In this document: one piece after another, positions 1 through 7,405 of the stretch | How positions within the stretch are numbered: the first letter of the stretch is position 1 | Layout: each line of letters starts with the position of its first letter | Source: Candidatus Aminicenantota bacterium | GTDB lineage: Bacteria > Acidobacteriota > Aminicenantia > UBA2199 | NCBI GenBank assembly: GCA_026393835.1 | Contig: JAPKZK010000111.1 | Span: 1 to 32,114, forward strand | DNA length: 32,114 bases | Direction of reading: 5' to 3' | Position numbers and translations under genes: made by a program | The notes under the pieces: generated by a model | Database searches by the model: none | What the model was told of the DNA's origin: nothing | Seen by the model: only the letters and a program-made list of their open reading frames with translations

Positions 1-1
1 C

Positions 2-364
2 TTGACGCTGGTTGATTTATTGGAGAGGTCGGAAGACTTATATGGACCGCCGTATGTTAAAGTGACAGCGGATTTATTTGGAGTAGAGTGGTATCGTCAA
101 TTTGTTTATACAGCGGGCGGAATAGAACATGAAGGGAAAGCGCACTTGCCGAAGGAAGTAATAGATCAAGTAGTGGGTTGTAATGGTCATTTAGGAATAC
201 TGGGGCGATTGCGTTACCGGGTGAAAAACTTTTCGGAGGGAATTGCCATCGGAGGTTATTCAGCGATAGCGGGTATTCAGAAATCGGAAAACCGCAAAAA
301 CATTTGTCCGCGTTTATTTTTAGATGCTTATTGGGCTTATACTACCCGGGTGTTACGATTATAG
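2..364 (+). CDS. C-terminal part of a REP-associated tyrosine (Y1-type) transposase, cut by window edge
   Basis: This is a 120-residue open stretch running in from the left edge and ending at TAG 362-364, so only the C-terminal part is visible. The segment YRQFVYTAGG..EGKAHLPKEVIDQVV followed by LGRLRYRVKNFSEGIAIGG resembles the tail of RAYT/Y1_Tnp proteins, where a Y-R-x-F-(V/I)-(Y/F)-x-x-G stretch precedes an R-(V/C)-R-x-F-(S/T)-(D/E)-G-x-x-(I/L)-G block and the protein ends in a Tyr-Thr-x-Arg-x-Leu-Arg-like segment (here AYTTRVLRL). In this family the catalytic HUH and Tyr motifs lie upstream, outside the window. RAYTs mobilise short palindromic REP elements, which fits the dispersed GGGACAG motifs in this window. 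The assignment is by motif memory only. An alternative is an unrelated hypothetical protein. Confidence 0.55.
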   Translation: MTLVDLLERSEDLYGPPYVKVTADLFGVEWYRQFVYTAGGIEHEGKAHLPKEVIDQVVGCNGHLGILGRLRYRVKNFSEGIAIGGYSAIAGIQKSENRKNICPRLFLDAYWAYTTRVLRL

Positions 365-610
365 AGAGTCGGAATTGATTGATCCACTATCGATTTTTCA
401 AATTAACTTGCATCCGGAAGATGAAGTGTGATAAAGGTGCGGGATAGAATTGTCTCAAATCGGTAAGATGCACTGATAGAGTATGTGTGATAGAGATTTT
501 TTAAGTTCAACGATACTCGTTTGCGTAATTTTGCTGGAAAATTTCAAACTCGATTATTCCCTTCCTGAAAAAAGTTAACCAACGCAGTAGTTTATACCTT
601 TCACTTCCAA

Positions 611-635
611 TTTTTGACTGTCCCTTTTTTATCCC
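611..635 (-). repeat. GGGACAGTCA-type dispersed motif, copy 1
   Basis: Read on the minus strand this is GGGGATAAAAAAGGGACAGT followed by CAAAAA. The same core GGGACAG(T/G)CA recurs at 1361, 19166 and 30192, with a variant at 20133. Such GGGACAGxCA cores are typical of REP-like elements mobilised by RAYT transposases. Confidence 0.5.
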
Positions 636-653
636 CTTTTTTATCCTCCGTAG

Positions 654-675
654 GGGCAGACCTGCGTGTCTGCCC
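654..675. repeat. REP-like hairpin GGGCAGAC-6-GTCTGCCC
   Basis: This is a perfect 8-bp inverted repeat, GGGCAGAC at 654-661 and GTCTGCCC at 668-675, with loop CTGCGT. It is followed by AATTTTTTAT, so it could also act as a weak terminator. Similar short GC-rich hairpins are common dispersed elements in environmental bacterial genomes. Confidence 0.55.
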
Positions 676-758
676 AATTTTTTATGACAATGTACACCTT
701 TACCGTTTTCACGATTAAAGAGCAGAAATAAATTGTCTTAAAAAAATACAAAAATGTC

Positions 759-1010
759 GAAATGAAGCAATAATTAGCGTTAAATAATTTGCAATCCGAG
801 CGAAATAAATCGTAAACGGCACGAAATAAAATGCAAACGGTGCGATAATAATCGCAAATGGTGCGAAATTATTTACAAACAGTGCAAAATAAATCGCAAA
901 CGCTGCGGAATAAAATGCAACCGGTGCGAAAATAATCGCAAATGGTACGAAGTAAATCGCAAACGGTGCGAAATTATTTGCAAACGATGCGAATATATTG
1001 ACAAACGGAA
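759..1010. repeat. Degenerate tandem array, exact 21-bp period, about 12 units, upstream of truncated XRE gene
   Basis: Units start at 759, 780, 801, 822, 843, 864, 885, 906, 927, 948, 969 and 990 with no phase slip. The consensus on the plus strand begins CGAAATAAATCGCAAACGG and ends TG. Units differ from one another, and variant types recur in order: 801/885, 822/906, 843/927 and 864/969 are pairs of like units. This suggests that blocks of about four units (84 bp) were duplicated. There are no identical repeats and no unique spacers, so it is not CRISPR. Because 21 is a multiple of three, one minus-strand frame stays open with a hydrophobic heptad (FAPFAIY-like), but that frame has only a TTG start and no ribosome binding site. 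The array ends about 110 bp before the XRE promoter. A second array with the same period lies upstream of another XRE gene at 19610-19966. Confidence 0.9.
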
Positions 1011-1118
1011 CTATTAAAGTACGCGCCGGCCCGATTACTATACAAAAATGTCCAACTATAACAATCAACGATAATATTTATGGAACGATTTGTATTTCAT
1101 TGTTTCAAATCCGACCAC

Positions 1119-1154
1119 TTGCTCGGCAGTTTGCGTTGTGTTAAAATACAAACT
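1119..1154 (+). promoter_or_regulatory. Putative promoter and half operator of the truncated XRE gene
   Basis: TTGCTC (1119-1124), a 17-bp spacer and TAAAAT (1142-1147) form a plausible sigma70 promoter. It is followed directly by TACAAACT (1147-1154), which matches the left part of the TACAA-N2-TTGTA palindrome found at the same place in the promoter of the full-length XRE gene (19553-19564). The right half here (TCGAC) is degraded. Confidence 0.5.
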
Positions 1155-1165
1155 CGACGTGATCA

Positions 1166-1351
1166 ATGGATAGAGACAACGATGTATTAAAAGAAATGGG
1201 CCACAAATTAAGTCAACTTCGCCAAAACCAGAAAGATACAATCAGCCAGATGGCCGACCGCCTCGGCGTCTGGAGAAGTACTTATGTCAGCAACGAAAAC
1301 GGCGAAACACCCCTTAGTTATAAGGCCTTGATTGCTATGGGGGGGGGATAG
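1166..1351 (+). pseudogene. Truncated XRE-family helix-turn-helix regulator
   Basis: The frame encodes 61 residues starting MDRDNDVLKEMGHKLSQLRQ and containing a helix-turn-helix (ISQMADRLGVWRSTYVSNEN). It aligns over its whole length with the first ~60 residues of the 118-aa XRE protein at 19173-19529: MDRxxxLxEMGxxLxxLR, then QMADxLGxxRSxYxxxExGxTP. The frame is cut off inside the last HTH helix where a run of nine G begins at about 1339, leading into a GGGGGATA / GGGACAGTCA motif. No continuation is visible in any frame, so the C-terminal half is lost and replaced by repeat DNA. No Shine-Dalgarno is present; the ATG lies only about 12 nt from the predicted transcription start. It is probably non-functional, although a 61-aa HTH fragment could still bind DNA. 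Confidence 0.7.
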
Positions 1352-1402
1352 GGGGGATAGGGGACAGTCAAGTTTTGAACAAAATTTGAACAAAATTTGA
1401 AC
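1350..1402 (+). repeat. GGGACAGTCA motif copy 2 plus AAAATTTGAAC direct repeats
   Basis: GGGACAGTCA lies at 1361-1370 behind two GGGGGATA-like blocks. It is followed by AAAATTTGAAC at 1381-1391 and 1392-1402 with a partial copy before them. This repeat DNA interrupts the XRE gene and abuts the promoter of the next gene. Confidence 0.6.
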
Positions 1403-1427
1403 CCCTCATTGCCCCTCATCGCTTCGA

Positions 1428-1456
1428 TTGAAATACCGGGAGGTTTCATATATAAT
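1428..1456 (+). promoter_or_regulatory. sigma70 promoter of the sulfatase-like gene, leaderless arrangement
   Basis: TTGAAA (1428-1433), a 17-bp spacer and TATAAT (1451-1456) lie upstream of ATG 1463. Only six bases separate the -10 box from the ATG, so transcription should start at or next to the A of the start codon. Confidence 0.75.
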
Positions 1457-1462
1457 AGTGTC

Positions 1463-3616
1463 ATGCCTGAAAAAAAATTATTACTGCCCATTACCCTGCT
1501 GTGGCTATTTTCCCAGCTCCAGGGTTCCCCGCCGGTCAAGATAACCCCTGTGGCCAATGTCCTGGTTATTACCCTTGACACCACCCGCGCCGACCGGATC
1601 GGTATTTACGGGTATAAACCCGGCCAAACCCCTCATATCGACGGCATTGCCCGTAAAGGCGTACGCTTTGAAAACGCCTATACTCCCGCGCCCTTAACGC
1701 TCCCTGCCCACTGCTCCCTTTTTACCGGCGACATCCCCCTGGCGCACGGGGTCAGGAATAACGGCAGGTACCGTTTACCCGGGCAGATCGATACCCTGGC
1801 GGAAATCCTGCTGCGCCGGGGGTTTACTACGGCCGCATTCGTATCCTCCTTTACCCTGGAATCCAGGTTCGGCCTGGACCAGGGATTCGCGACCTATAAC
1901 GACAATCTCCCGGTAAAAAAAGGCCAGGTCAAAACCTACAGTTCCGAACGGACGGCAGAAGAGGTGTTCGCGGATTTTGCCGCCTGGTTTGAAAACTTCC
2001 ACCGCCAGGATAAAAATAAAAAATTCTTCGCCTGGGTGCATTTTTTCGACCCACATATGCCCTATACACCCCCTGAACCGTTTAAAACACGGTTCCAACA
2101 AAATCCCTACGACGGGGAAATCGCTTATATGGACGTCTATATCGGGAAGATCATGACCCTGCTGGAAGAGAAACAGGCGCTTGCAAATACGTTAATCGTC
2201 ATCGTGGGGGATCACGGCGAAGCCTTTGGCGAACACGGCGAATTCGGACATATGGTGTTCTGCTATGAAGAAAATTTGAGAGTGCCCCTGGTTTTTTACG
2301 CCCCCGGGCGACTGCCCGAAAATAAGAGCATCGCGGACCGCGCCAACCTGGTAGACATTATGCCCACTATCCTGGATTTCCTGGCCATCCCCATCCAACC
2401 CGGTTCCGGACGCGTACCCGGCCCCGGACCCCGCGGCATATCGCTGCTGCCGTTAATCGCCGGCGCGGCGGCAAAGGAAAAAACTTTTTATATCGAAAGT
2501 GTTTTCCCGGCTGAGGCCCTGGGATGCGCCCCGGTGAAAGGCCTGATCAAAGGGGAATACAAATTTATCGACCTGCCCCACCCGGAACTTTATCGCCTGG
2601 CGACAGACCCCGGGGAAAAGGAGAACCTGTTTTTTAAACAAAATGCAGTCGCCAGGCAATTAAAGCAAACCCTGGCGCAACTGATAAAACAATATGAACC
2701 GCCCACCGCCCATCCGGGCAGGAAATTGTCTGCCGATGAAGAACGGAAACTTAAATCCCTGGGTTATTTTTCTTCATCGATCAAATATTCAAACGCCGCC
2801 AACCTGCCGGACCCCAAAGATAAGATCGCCAGCCTGACGGAATTCGTCGTGGGCAGCCGTTTGAAAGGAGAAGGGAAAACCAACGAGGCCATCGTATATT
2901 TTAACCGGGCCATCGAACTGAATCCCACCTTTTCATGGCCCTATTCTATGCTGGCCCAGGCTTACCTGGAAAGCGGCAAAATCGATGAGGCATTAAATGT
3001 TTTGAAAAAAGGCATCGCACAAAACCCCGGCGAATATCAATTAAAGATCGATTATACCCTGCTGTTAAAAAAACAAGCGCGGTGGGACGAAGCCATTGAA
3101 ATTCTCAAGGGGCTGCTGCGCCAGGAAGGGGGAATCGTGGATGTGGGCCCCGAGGTCTACTTTATACTGGGCGATTTGTATACTGAAAAAAGGGACGCCG
3201 CAAATGCAATTTCCAACTATCGACCGGCGTCGCTTGCCGAGCCGGAAAACTTCGTCATAAAACAGAAATTGGTGTACTTGCTGCACCAGTCCAAAAAATA
3301 CCCCGAAGCCCTGGAGATTTACCGTGACCTGGAAAAAGCAACCCCCGGCGACGCGGGGCTGCTGTTGAACATGGCCATATTGTACGAGCAAATAAAAAAA
3401 TATGACCTCTCAAAGACCTATTACCTTAAATTGGTAACCCAAAACCCTGCGCCGCCGGTCCGCGTGTATTACAATTACGCGCTCTTGCTGGCAAAAACCG
3501 GGAATTTCCAGGAAGCCGCAAAACAGATGCAGCGGTTCATCGATAATTATCCGGCCGATGATTCTCTGAAGAACACCGCCCGCGAGTACCTGGAAAAATG
3601 GAAAAGTGCCAATTAA
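1463..3616 (+). CDS. Sulfatase/alkaline-phosphatase superfamily protein with C-terminal TPR repeats
   Basis: This 717-aa protein starts at ATG 1463, chosen because it begins a signal-like segment (KKLLLPITLLWLF) and sits at the predicted transcription start; an in-frame ATG at 1397 lies upstream of the promoter. Residues ~33-350 form a sulfatase-type (PF00884) hydrolase: metal ligands in VITLDTTRAD (D39) and GDHGEAFGEHG (D250, H251). The nucleophile region reads LTLPAHCSLFTG where classical sulfatases have C/S-x-P-S-R. Thr79 therefore takes the nucleophile place and no formylglycine Cys is present. Thr nucleophiles are usual in related phosphoryl transferases and phosphodiesterases of this superfamily. 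From about residue 455 to the end there are roughly six TPR-like helical repeats (NEAIVYFNRAIELNP, DEALNVLKKGIAQNP), which suggest protein partners. It is probably exported to the periplasm. The substrate is unknown; 'sulfatase' should be read as a fold name only. Confidence 0.85.
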   Translation: MPEKKLLLPITLLWLFSQLQGSPPVKITPVANVLVITLDTTRADRIGIYGYKPGQTPHIDGIARKGVRFENAYTPAPLTLPAHCSLFTGDIPLAHGVRNNGRYRLPGQIDTLAEILLRRGFTTAAFVSSFTLESRFGLDQGFATYNDNLPVKKGQVKTYSSERTAEEVFADFAAWFENFHRQDKNKKFFAWVHFFDPHMPYTPPEPFKTRFQQNPYDGEIAYMDVYIGKIMTLLEEKQALANTLIVIVGDHGEAFGEHGEFGHMVFCYEENLRVPLVFYAPGRLPENKSIADRANLVDIMPTILDFLAIPIQPGSGRVPGPGPRGISLLPLIAGAAAKEKTFYIESVFPAEALGCAPVKGLIKGEYKFIDLPHPELYRLATDPGEKENLFFKQNAVARQLKQTLAQLIKQYEPPTAHPGRKLSADEERKLKSLGYFSSSIKYSNAANLPDPKDKIASLTEFVVGSRLKGEGKTNEAIVYFNRAIELNPTFSWPYSMLAQAYLESGKIDEALNVLKKGIAQNPGEYQLKIDYTLLLKKQARWDEAIEILKGLLRQEGGIVDVGPEVYFILGDLYTEKRDAANAISNYRPASLAEPENFVIKQKLVYLLHQSKKYPEALEIYRDLEKATPGDAGLLLNMAILYEQIKKYDLSKTYYLKLVTQNPAPPVRVYYNYALLLAKTGNFQEAAKQMQRFIDNYPADDSLKNTAREYLEKWKSAN

Positions 3617-3639
3617 ATCTCCTGCTGTCATCAGGTTAA

Positions 3640-3840
3640 ATTTAAATTCGAAGCACGAAGCACGAAATCCGAAACAAATTCAAATGACCAAAATACAAAT
3701 GACCAAAACAAAAAAACGTGCGAACACGGATACAAATCGGTTCGCCTGGACGGAAATTTGTGGGCAGTTTTTGTTTGGAATTTTGAACCTTTGAATTTTG
3801 GATTTGTTTCGAATTTCGGATTTCGAATTTCGTGCTTCAT
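3640..3840. repeat. Imperfect inverted-repeat (fold-back / MITE-like) element
   Basis: The left arm contains GAAGCACGAAATCCGAAACA followed by AATTCAAA. The right arm ends ATTTCGAATTTCGTGCTTC, and its reverse complement repeats the same GAAGCACGAAATTCGAAATC-type string. The arms enclose about 60 bp. Both arms are internally repetitive (CGAAATCCGAAA/ATTCGAAA). No transposase is present inside. This type of low-complexity palindromic element is common between genes in environmental genomes and may be a REP/RAYT derivative. Confidence 0.65.
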
Positions 3841-3865
3841 CTTATCTTCTACGTGGCCGTGGCGG

Positions 3866-5005
3866 TTATTTTAGAGCAAAGGATGAAATGATCATGCGCA
3901 TGATTTCATTGGTCCCTTCGTAGATTTCCGTGATTTTAGCATCGCGCAGGTATCTTTCCACGTCGAATTCCTTGACATAACCGTACCCGCCGTGAATCTG
4001 CACCGCTTTGGATGCACAAAAGGAAGCCGCTTCGGAAGCTTTCAACTTGGCCATGGCGGCTTCTTTGGCATAGGGCAACCCCTTATCTTTCATCAAGGAT
4101 CCCCTGTAACCCAACAGCCAGGCCGCTTCGTACTCTGTACACATGTCCGCGATCATCCACTGGATGGCCTGGAAACCGGCAATGGGCTGGCTAAACTGTT
4201 CCCGCTCTTTGGCGTATTTAACCGAATCCTCGATGGCCGCCCTGGCAATCCCCAGCGCCTGCGCACAGATTCCCAACCGACCGCCGTCAAGCGTGGTCAT
4301 GGCCACCTTGAATCCTTTATTCGGGTCGCCCAACAGGTTTTCTTTGGGTATAGCGCACTCTTCAAAAATAAGCTCGGTGGTAGACGTCGCGTTTATACCC
4401 AGCTTCTTTTCATGCTTGCCCACATTAAAACAGGGCGTTCCCTTCTCAATGATAAAAGCGCTGATTCCCTTTGTCTTTTGGGCCAGGTCGGTGGAAGCGA
4501 AAATAACAGCGATATCGGCTTCCGCGCCGTTGGTAATAAAATGTTTCGTGCCGTTCAATATCCATTTGTCGCCCACCAATTTTGCCGTGGTCTTGGTGGA
4601 CCCCGCATCAGACCCGGCGCCGGGTTCGGTTAAAGCAAAACAGCCGATTTTCCGGCCGCTGCACAGGTCCGGCAGGTACTTCTTTTTTTGCGCCTCGGTC
4701 CCAAACCTGAAAATGGGATCTATGGCCAATGAAGAATGGGCGGAAATAATAACGCCCGTGGATGCACAATACCTTGAAATTTCCTCGACGGCAATCATGT
4801 AAGAGATGTAGTCCATGCCGGCGCCGCCATATTCGGGCGGGTAAGCGATACCCATCAAACCCAATTCCCCGGCTTTCTTGATGATCTCGGCGGGAAAGAT
4901 ACCTTTTTCCTGGTTTTCCCGGGCCACGGGCCCGATTTCCTCCCGGGCAAATTTCGCCACCATTTCTTTCAGCATCTTTTGTTCCTCTGTCAAAAGATAG
5001 TCCAT
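3866..5005 (-). CDS. Acyl-CoA dehydrogenase, short-chain (butyryl-CoA) type
   Basis: This 379-aa flavoprotein has the usual family length. It catalyses alpha,beta-desaturation of acyl-CoA with FAD in fatty acid or butyrate-type metabolism. Visible signatures are ALTEPGAGSDAGS (residues ~125-137, FAD/substrate loop), the N-terminal all-helical domain (TEEQKMLKEMVAKFAREEI), QIHGGYGYVKEFDVERYLRD, and the catalytic base in EIYEGTNEI (Glu363), placed as in short-chain and butyryl-CoA dehydrogenases. ATG 5005 has a good Shine-Dalgarno (AAAGGAGA) upstream. It stands alone: no EtfAB, thiolase or crotonase is adjacent, so electron acceptor and pathway cannot be read from context. Divergent short-chain, glutaryl- or isobutyryl-specific relatives cannot be excluded. 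Confidence 0.93.
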   Translation of the reverse strand: MDYLLTEEQKMLKEMVAKFAREEIGPVARENQEKGIFPAEIIKKAGELGLMGIAYPPEYGGAGMDYISYMIAVEEISRYCASTGVIISAHSSLAIDPIFRFGTEAQKKKYLPDLCSGRKIGCFALTEPGAGSDAGSTKTTAKLVGDKWILNGTKHFITNGAEADIAVIFASTDLAQKTKGISAFIIEKGTPCFNVGKHEKKLGINATSTTELIFEECAIPKENLLGDPNKGFKVAMTTLDGGRLGICAQALGIARAAIEDSVKYAKEREQFSQPIAGFQAIQWMIADMCTEYEAAWLLGYRGSLMKDKGLPYAKEAAMAKLKASEAASFCASKAVQIHGGYGYVKEFDVERYLRDAKITEIYEGTNEIMRMIISSFALK

Positions 5006-5126
5006 TAGTGTTCTCCTTTTCTCCTGGATTTTATATTACACTTCATTATTAAACGTGTATACACTTCTTTAACGCCCCTCATCGGAAGGGCCGCTCTTTT
5101 ATTCAAATTCGAAGTTAGCATTTTTT

Positions 5127-5155
5127 ATTTTAGATAAATATGGTTTAAAAGTCAA
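5127..5155 (-). promoter_or_regulatory. sigma70 promoter of the acyl-CoA dehydrogenase gene
   Basis: Read on the minus strand, TTGACT (5155-5150), a 17-bp spacer and TAAAAT (5132-5127) give a near-consensus promoter. The 5' leader is about 115 nt and contains the perfect palindrome GTGTATACAC (5055-5064), a possible operator. Confidence 0.7.
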
Positions 5156-5187
5156 CTATAACCCAAAGATTTCTTATGGCTCTTCCT

Positions 5188-5220
5188 CCTGACCCCTGAC
5201 TCCTGACTCCTGCCCCCTGA
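5188..5220. repeat. Short tandem CTGACYCCTGACTC repeats
   Basis: CCTGACCCCTGACTCCTGAC and two further degenerate copies lie just beyond the stop of the 612-aa gene. It is a simple intergenic repeat without visible coding or terminator character. Confidence 0.6.
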
Positions 5221-5228
5221 TACCAGGA

Positions 5229-7067
5229 TTATTTTACAAAGTGATTCACTCTTTCCTTTAACTTTGCGATGAAGTCCTTTTCAACCACCTCTTTGTTCTT
5301 ACTCAAGACCATCAGCAGGTAAGAACGCTGATTCCATTCGATCCTGGTAAAATAGATCTCGACATCTTTCAATTCCATGATCAATTTGCTCATCAAGCGC
5401 TTCTGCATCTCGTAAGACACCACCACGATGGTACGATGCTCATCGGGCAGGTTCTTATGCATGAATTTAACCTTGAGCCCGGGCTTCTCTTTGCTTTTTT
5501 CAATGGCTTTATTACACAATTTGACCAGTTCCACGGTCAAGCGGAAAGACATCTCGATCCTGTAAAGCTCATCGATATTGAAAAAGATTTCCCTTATTAA
5601 AGAGATGTTGATGTCTTTCAACCTGTCCGTCAGTTGGCCCAGGCGCTCGATGTAAATTTCCCTGAAACCTTCATCAAAATCCCTGATGTCGCCGTAAATT
5701 TTCTTAATGACCTTTTTTATCCATCCGTAAAGCTCTTTAATGGAGTTGAAATCCGACAGGTTTACTTTCAATCTCAGGATATTGACCTCCACATTACCGT
5801 GAACTTTAGTGGGAATAGCGGAAGCGATAGAAATCCCGGGTATCATGCACAATTTGGCGCTCAACTCATGGATACGCTTTTTCCTGGATTTCCGGCCCAC
5901 CAGGACCAATTTAATGTTGATGGAAAATTCCGTTCCCCTGGCGGTATCGATAAATACCTGGGTTAACTTTGTTTTTTTGTATTCTTCGATTAAAAAAGGG
6001 ATAATCGCCCGGGCATAGTGTTCGAACCCACCGACGGCTTTCAGTTTTGAAATTTTCTTACTGTGGGAAATGGCGATCAATTTTTGCAGCGATTTTTCAA
6101 CCGATTTAATGAGACCGGCATTCAGCGGCTTTTCATCCCGGTCTACGATCTCAAGCCGGTATACCAGGATCCCGTCCGTAGTCACAAAACTTTTATGGTG
6201 CTTGATGATATGGTCCGGCACAATATGGTTTAACGTAAGCAGGAAATCCTCGATGGAAATTACCCATTCCCTGCAAAAAAAGGTAATCCCCGTCATTTCC
6301 GAAACTTTGGTTTTGAAATTACTGATCTTTATGATTTCATCGGTTTCGCCGCTTCGAATCATATTCTGGTAGATGTAGTTATTGATGATCATATTGGCCA
6401 GTTCTTTGACATCTCTCTCCTCCAGGTACTCGCGCGATCGAGCGGAAATGAATTTGAGCACTTCGCCGCTCTCCTCGATGACCCTCATCAGGCTTGAACT
6501 GGAATACTGCTCCTTAAAACGTTTCATAATACTACTGTAGATCTCGAATTTGACGGCTTCGTCTTCCAGGAACTGGCACTTTCCCCTGCTGCCCTGGGCG
6601 GCGTCCCGCATATTGGACAGCATTTCCTTCCTGGTTTTCATAAATTTCTCATATTCCTCCAGGGTTTCCAGGCGGAAACATAATATCACGACGCCGATTT
6701 TTTTATCTTCGTATGCGACGGTGAAACCTTTTATAAATAATACATTGTGCTCCTTGTGATGAACGATTCCCAGTATAACGTTGGACATACCCGGCCAATC
6801 TTCCGCCGCCGCCCCCAGCACGATGGTGGCAGGAATCTTTGTATGATCAAGGTCTTCCAGGAGAATGACCTCTTTTTTCTTCTGCTTTTCATAAACGTGC
6901 AGTAGTTGAACCAGGAACGCCGACTGACGGACCAGGGGAAATATTTCCTGCGAATCGACGATTTTTCCCATCATACATTTAATCTCCTGCGCGGAGATAC
7001 TGATATGCTTTGGTTTTAACAGTTCCTTCAAATAAACGATTTCGTCGTCCTTTAAATTAAAATCCAT
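5229..7067 (-). CDS. Conserved-looking hypothetical protein, 612 aa, ACT-like segment near N-terminus
   Basis: I do not recognise this 612-residue protein as a whole. No signal peptide or membrane segment is apparent; it looks cytosolic and rich in Lys, Glu and Ile. Residues ~85-135 (AAAEDWPGMSNVILGIVHHK, then FTVAYEDKKIGVVILCF) have the D-x-P-G-x-x-x-x-(V/I) start and hydrophobic strand pattern of an ACT-type regulatory domain. Later segments (VFIDTARGTEFSINIKLVLV and IEMSFRLTVELVKL) alternate long amphipathic helices and strands, possibly further ACT-like modules. This layout recalls the multi-ACT N-terminal arm of large NAD-dependent glutamate dehydrogenases, but no catalytic domain is visible. 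ATG 7067 lies six bases from a consensus -10 box, so translation is probably leaderless. It is monocistronic, between an acyl-CoA dehydrogenase and HU. Confidence 0.8.
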   Translation of the reverse strand: MDFNLKDDEIVYLKELLKPKHISISAQEIKCMMGKIVDSQEIFPLVRQSAFLVQLLHVYEKQKKKEVILLEDLDHTKIPATIVLGAAAEDWPGMSNVILGIVHHKEHNVLFIKGFTVAYEDKKIGVVILCFRLETLEEYEKFMKTRKEMLSNMRDAAQGSRGKCQFLEDEAVKFEIYSSIMKRFKEQYSSSSLMRVIEESGEVLKFISARSREYLEERDVKELANMIINNYIYQNMIRSGETDEIIKISNFKTKVSEMTGITFFCREWVISIEDFLLTLNHIVPDHIIKHHKSFVTTDGILVYRLEIVDRDEKPLNAGLIKSVEKSLQKLIAISHSKKISKLKAVGGFEHYARAIIPFLIEEYKKTKLTQVFIDTARGTEFSINIKLVLVGRKSRKKRIHELSAKLCMIPGISIASAIPTKVHGNVEVNILRLKVNLSDFNSIKELYGWIKKVIKKIYGDIRDFDEGFREIYIERLGQLTDRLKDINISLIREIFFNIDELYRIEMSFRLTVELVKLCNKAIEKSKEKPGLKVKFMHKNLPDEHRTIVVVSYEMQKRLMSKLIMELKDVEIYFTRIEWNQRSYLLMVLSKNKEVVEKDFIAKLKERVNHFVK

Positions 7068-7073
7068 TGGTCT

Positions 7074-7102
7074 ATTTTATGAAATCCCGGTCAAAATGTC
7101 AA
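7074..7102 (-). promoter_or_regulatory. Consensus sigma70 promoter of the 612-aa gene, leaderless arrangement
   Basis: On the minus strand TTGACA (7102-7097), a 17-bp spacer and TAAAAT (7079-7074) precede ATG 7067-7065 by six bases. The -35 region is duplicated (TTGACATTGTTGACATTTTG), giving a second possible -35 nine bases further upstream. Confidence 0.8.
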
Positions 7103-7359
7103 CAATGTCAACCTGGAATCCCTAATTTCCGTGAAAATGTCAAAAACGGGTCAAAATCGAAAGTTTAGTGAAGCAAAATCGTAGGGAGAACGCTGCCAGG
7201 GGACGGCTATAGGGCGAAAGCATTGTCTGATGGGGCTAAGCAGGCTTTTTTCGCCGCCCGGAGACCGGCTTTCAACGCCCAAATCGGGGCGTCGACAGGG
7301 GGGAAATTGGGGAAAAATAAAAAAAAATAAAAAAAAAAGCCAAAAAAGCACGTTATATC
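7103..7359. other. Intergenic region between divergent promoters, partly GC-rich and unassigned
   Basis: This stretch separates the promoter of the 612-aa gene from that of HU. Positions ~7180-7300 are GC-rich with several short complementary segments, then an A-rich run (7312-7350) leads to the HU promoter. A minus-strand frame of 71 residues exists but lacks a ribosome binding site and looks like translated repeat DNA. I recognise no riboswitch or RNA family here. Confidence 0.4.
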
Positions 7360-7388
7360 TTGACATTTCATTTTTAATTACTTAAAAT
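7360..7388 (+). promoter_or_regulatory. Consensus sigma70 promoter of the HU gene
   Basis: TTGACA (7360-7365), a 17-bp spacer and TAAAAT (7383-7388) are followed by the strong Shine-Dalgarno GGAGG at 7396-7400, five bases before the ATG. A highly expressed gene is expected. Confidence 0.85.
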
Positions 7389-7405
7389 ATAGCCCGGAGG
7401 TAATA

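Larger units (their letters stand above)
365..758. other. AT-rich intergenic stretch with repeat debris
   Basis: No gene is supported here. The stretch holds one GGGACAGTCA motif on the minus strand (611-624), a small hairpin (654-675), and then AT-rich DNA leading into the 21-bp array. It looks like decayed accessory DNA downstream of the transposase fragment. Confidence 0.6.

Noticed and set aside
759..1010. CRISPR array
   Set aside because: Units are contiguous and 21 bp long, without unique spacers or identical repeats, and no cas genes are present. The same holds for 19610-19966.
715..1068. Minus-strand 117-residue frame with hydrophobic heptad repeats
   Set aside because: It is the open frame forced by a 21-bp (7-codon) tandem repeat. 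It starts at TTG with no Shine-Dalgarno, and base drift shows no preference for silent changes.
4143..4802. 219-residue plus-strand frame inside the acyl-CoA dehydrogenase gene
   Set aside because: It is an antisense shadow of a gene with unambiguous family motifs.
7180..7300. Possible riboswitch or structured RNA in GC-rich intergenic DNA
   Set aside because: I tried c-di-GMP, cobalamin and TPP-type cores by eye and none fits. It lies outside both predicted transcripts (the promoters are downstream of it on each side).
7151..7366. Minus-strand 71-residue frame between the 612-aa gene and HU
   Set aside because: No ribosome binding site, Phe/Pro-rich translation of A- and GC-rich intergenic DNA, and it overlaps the HU promoter.
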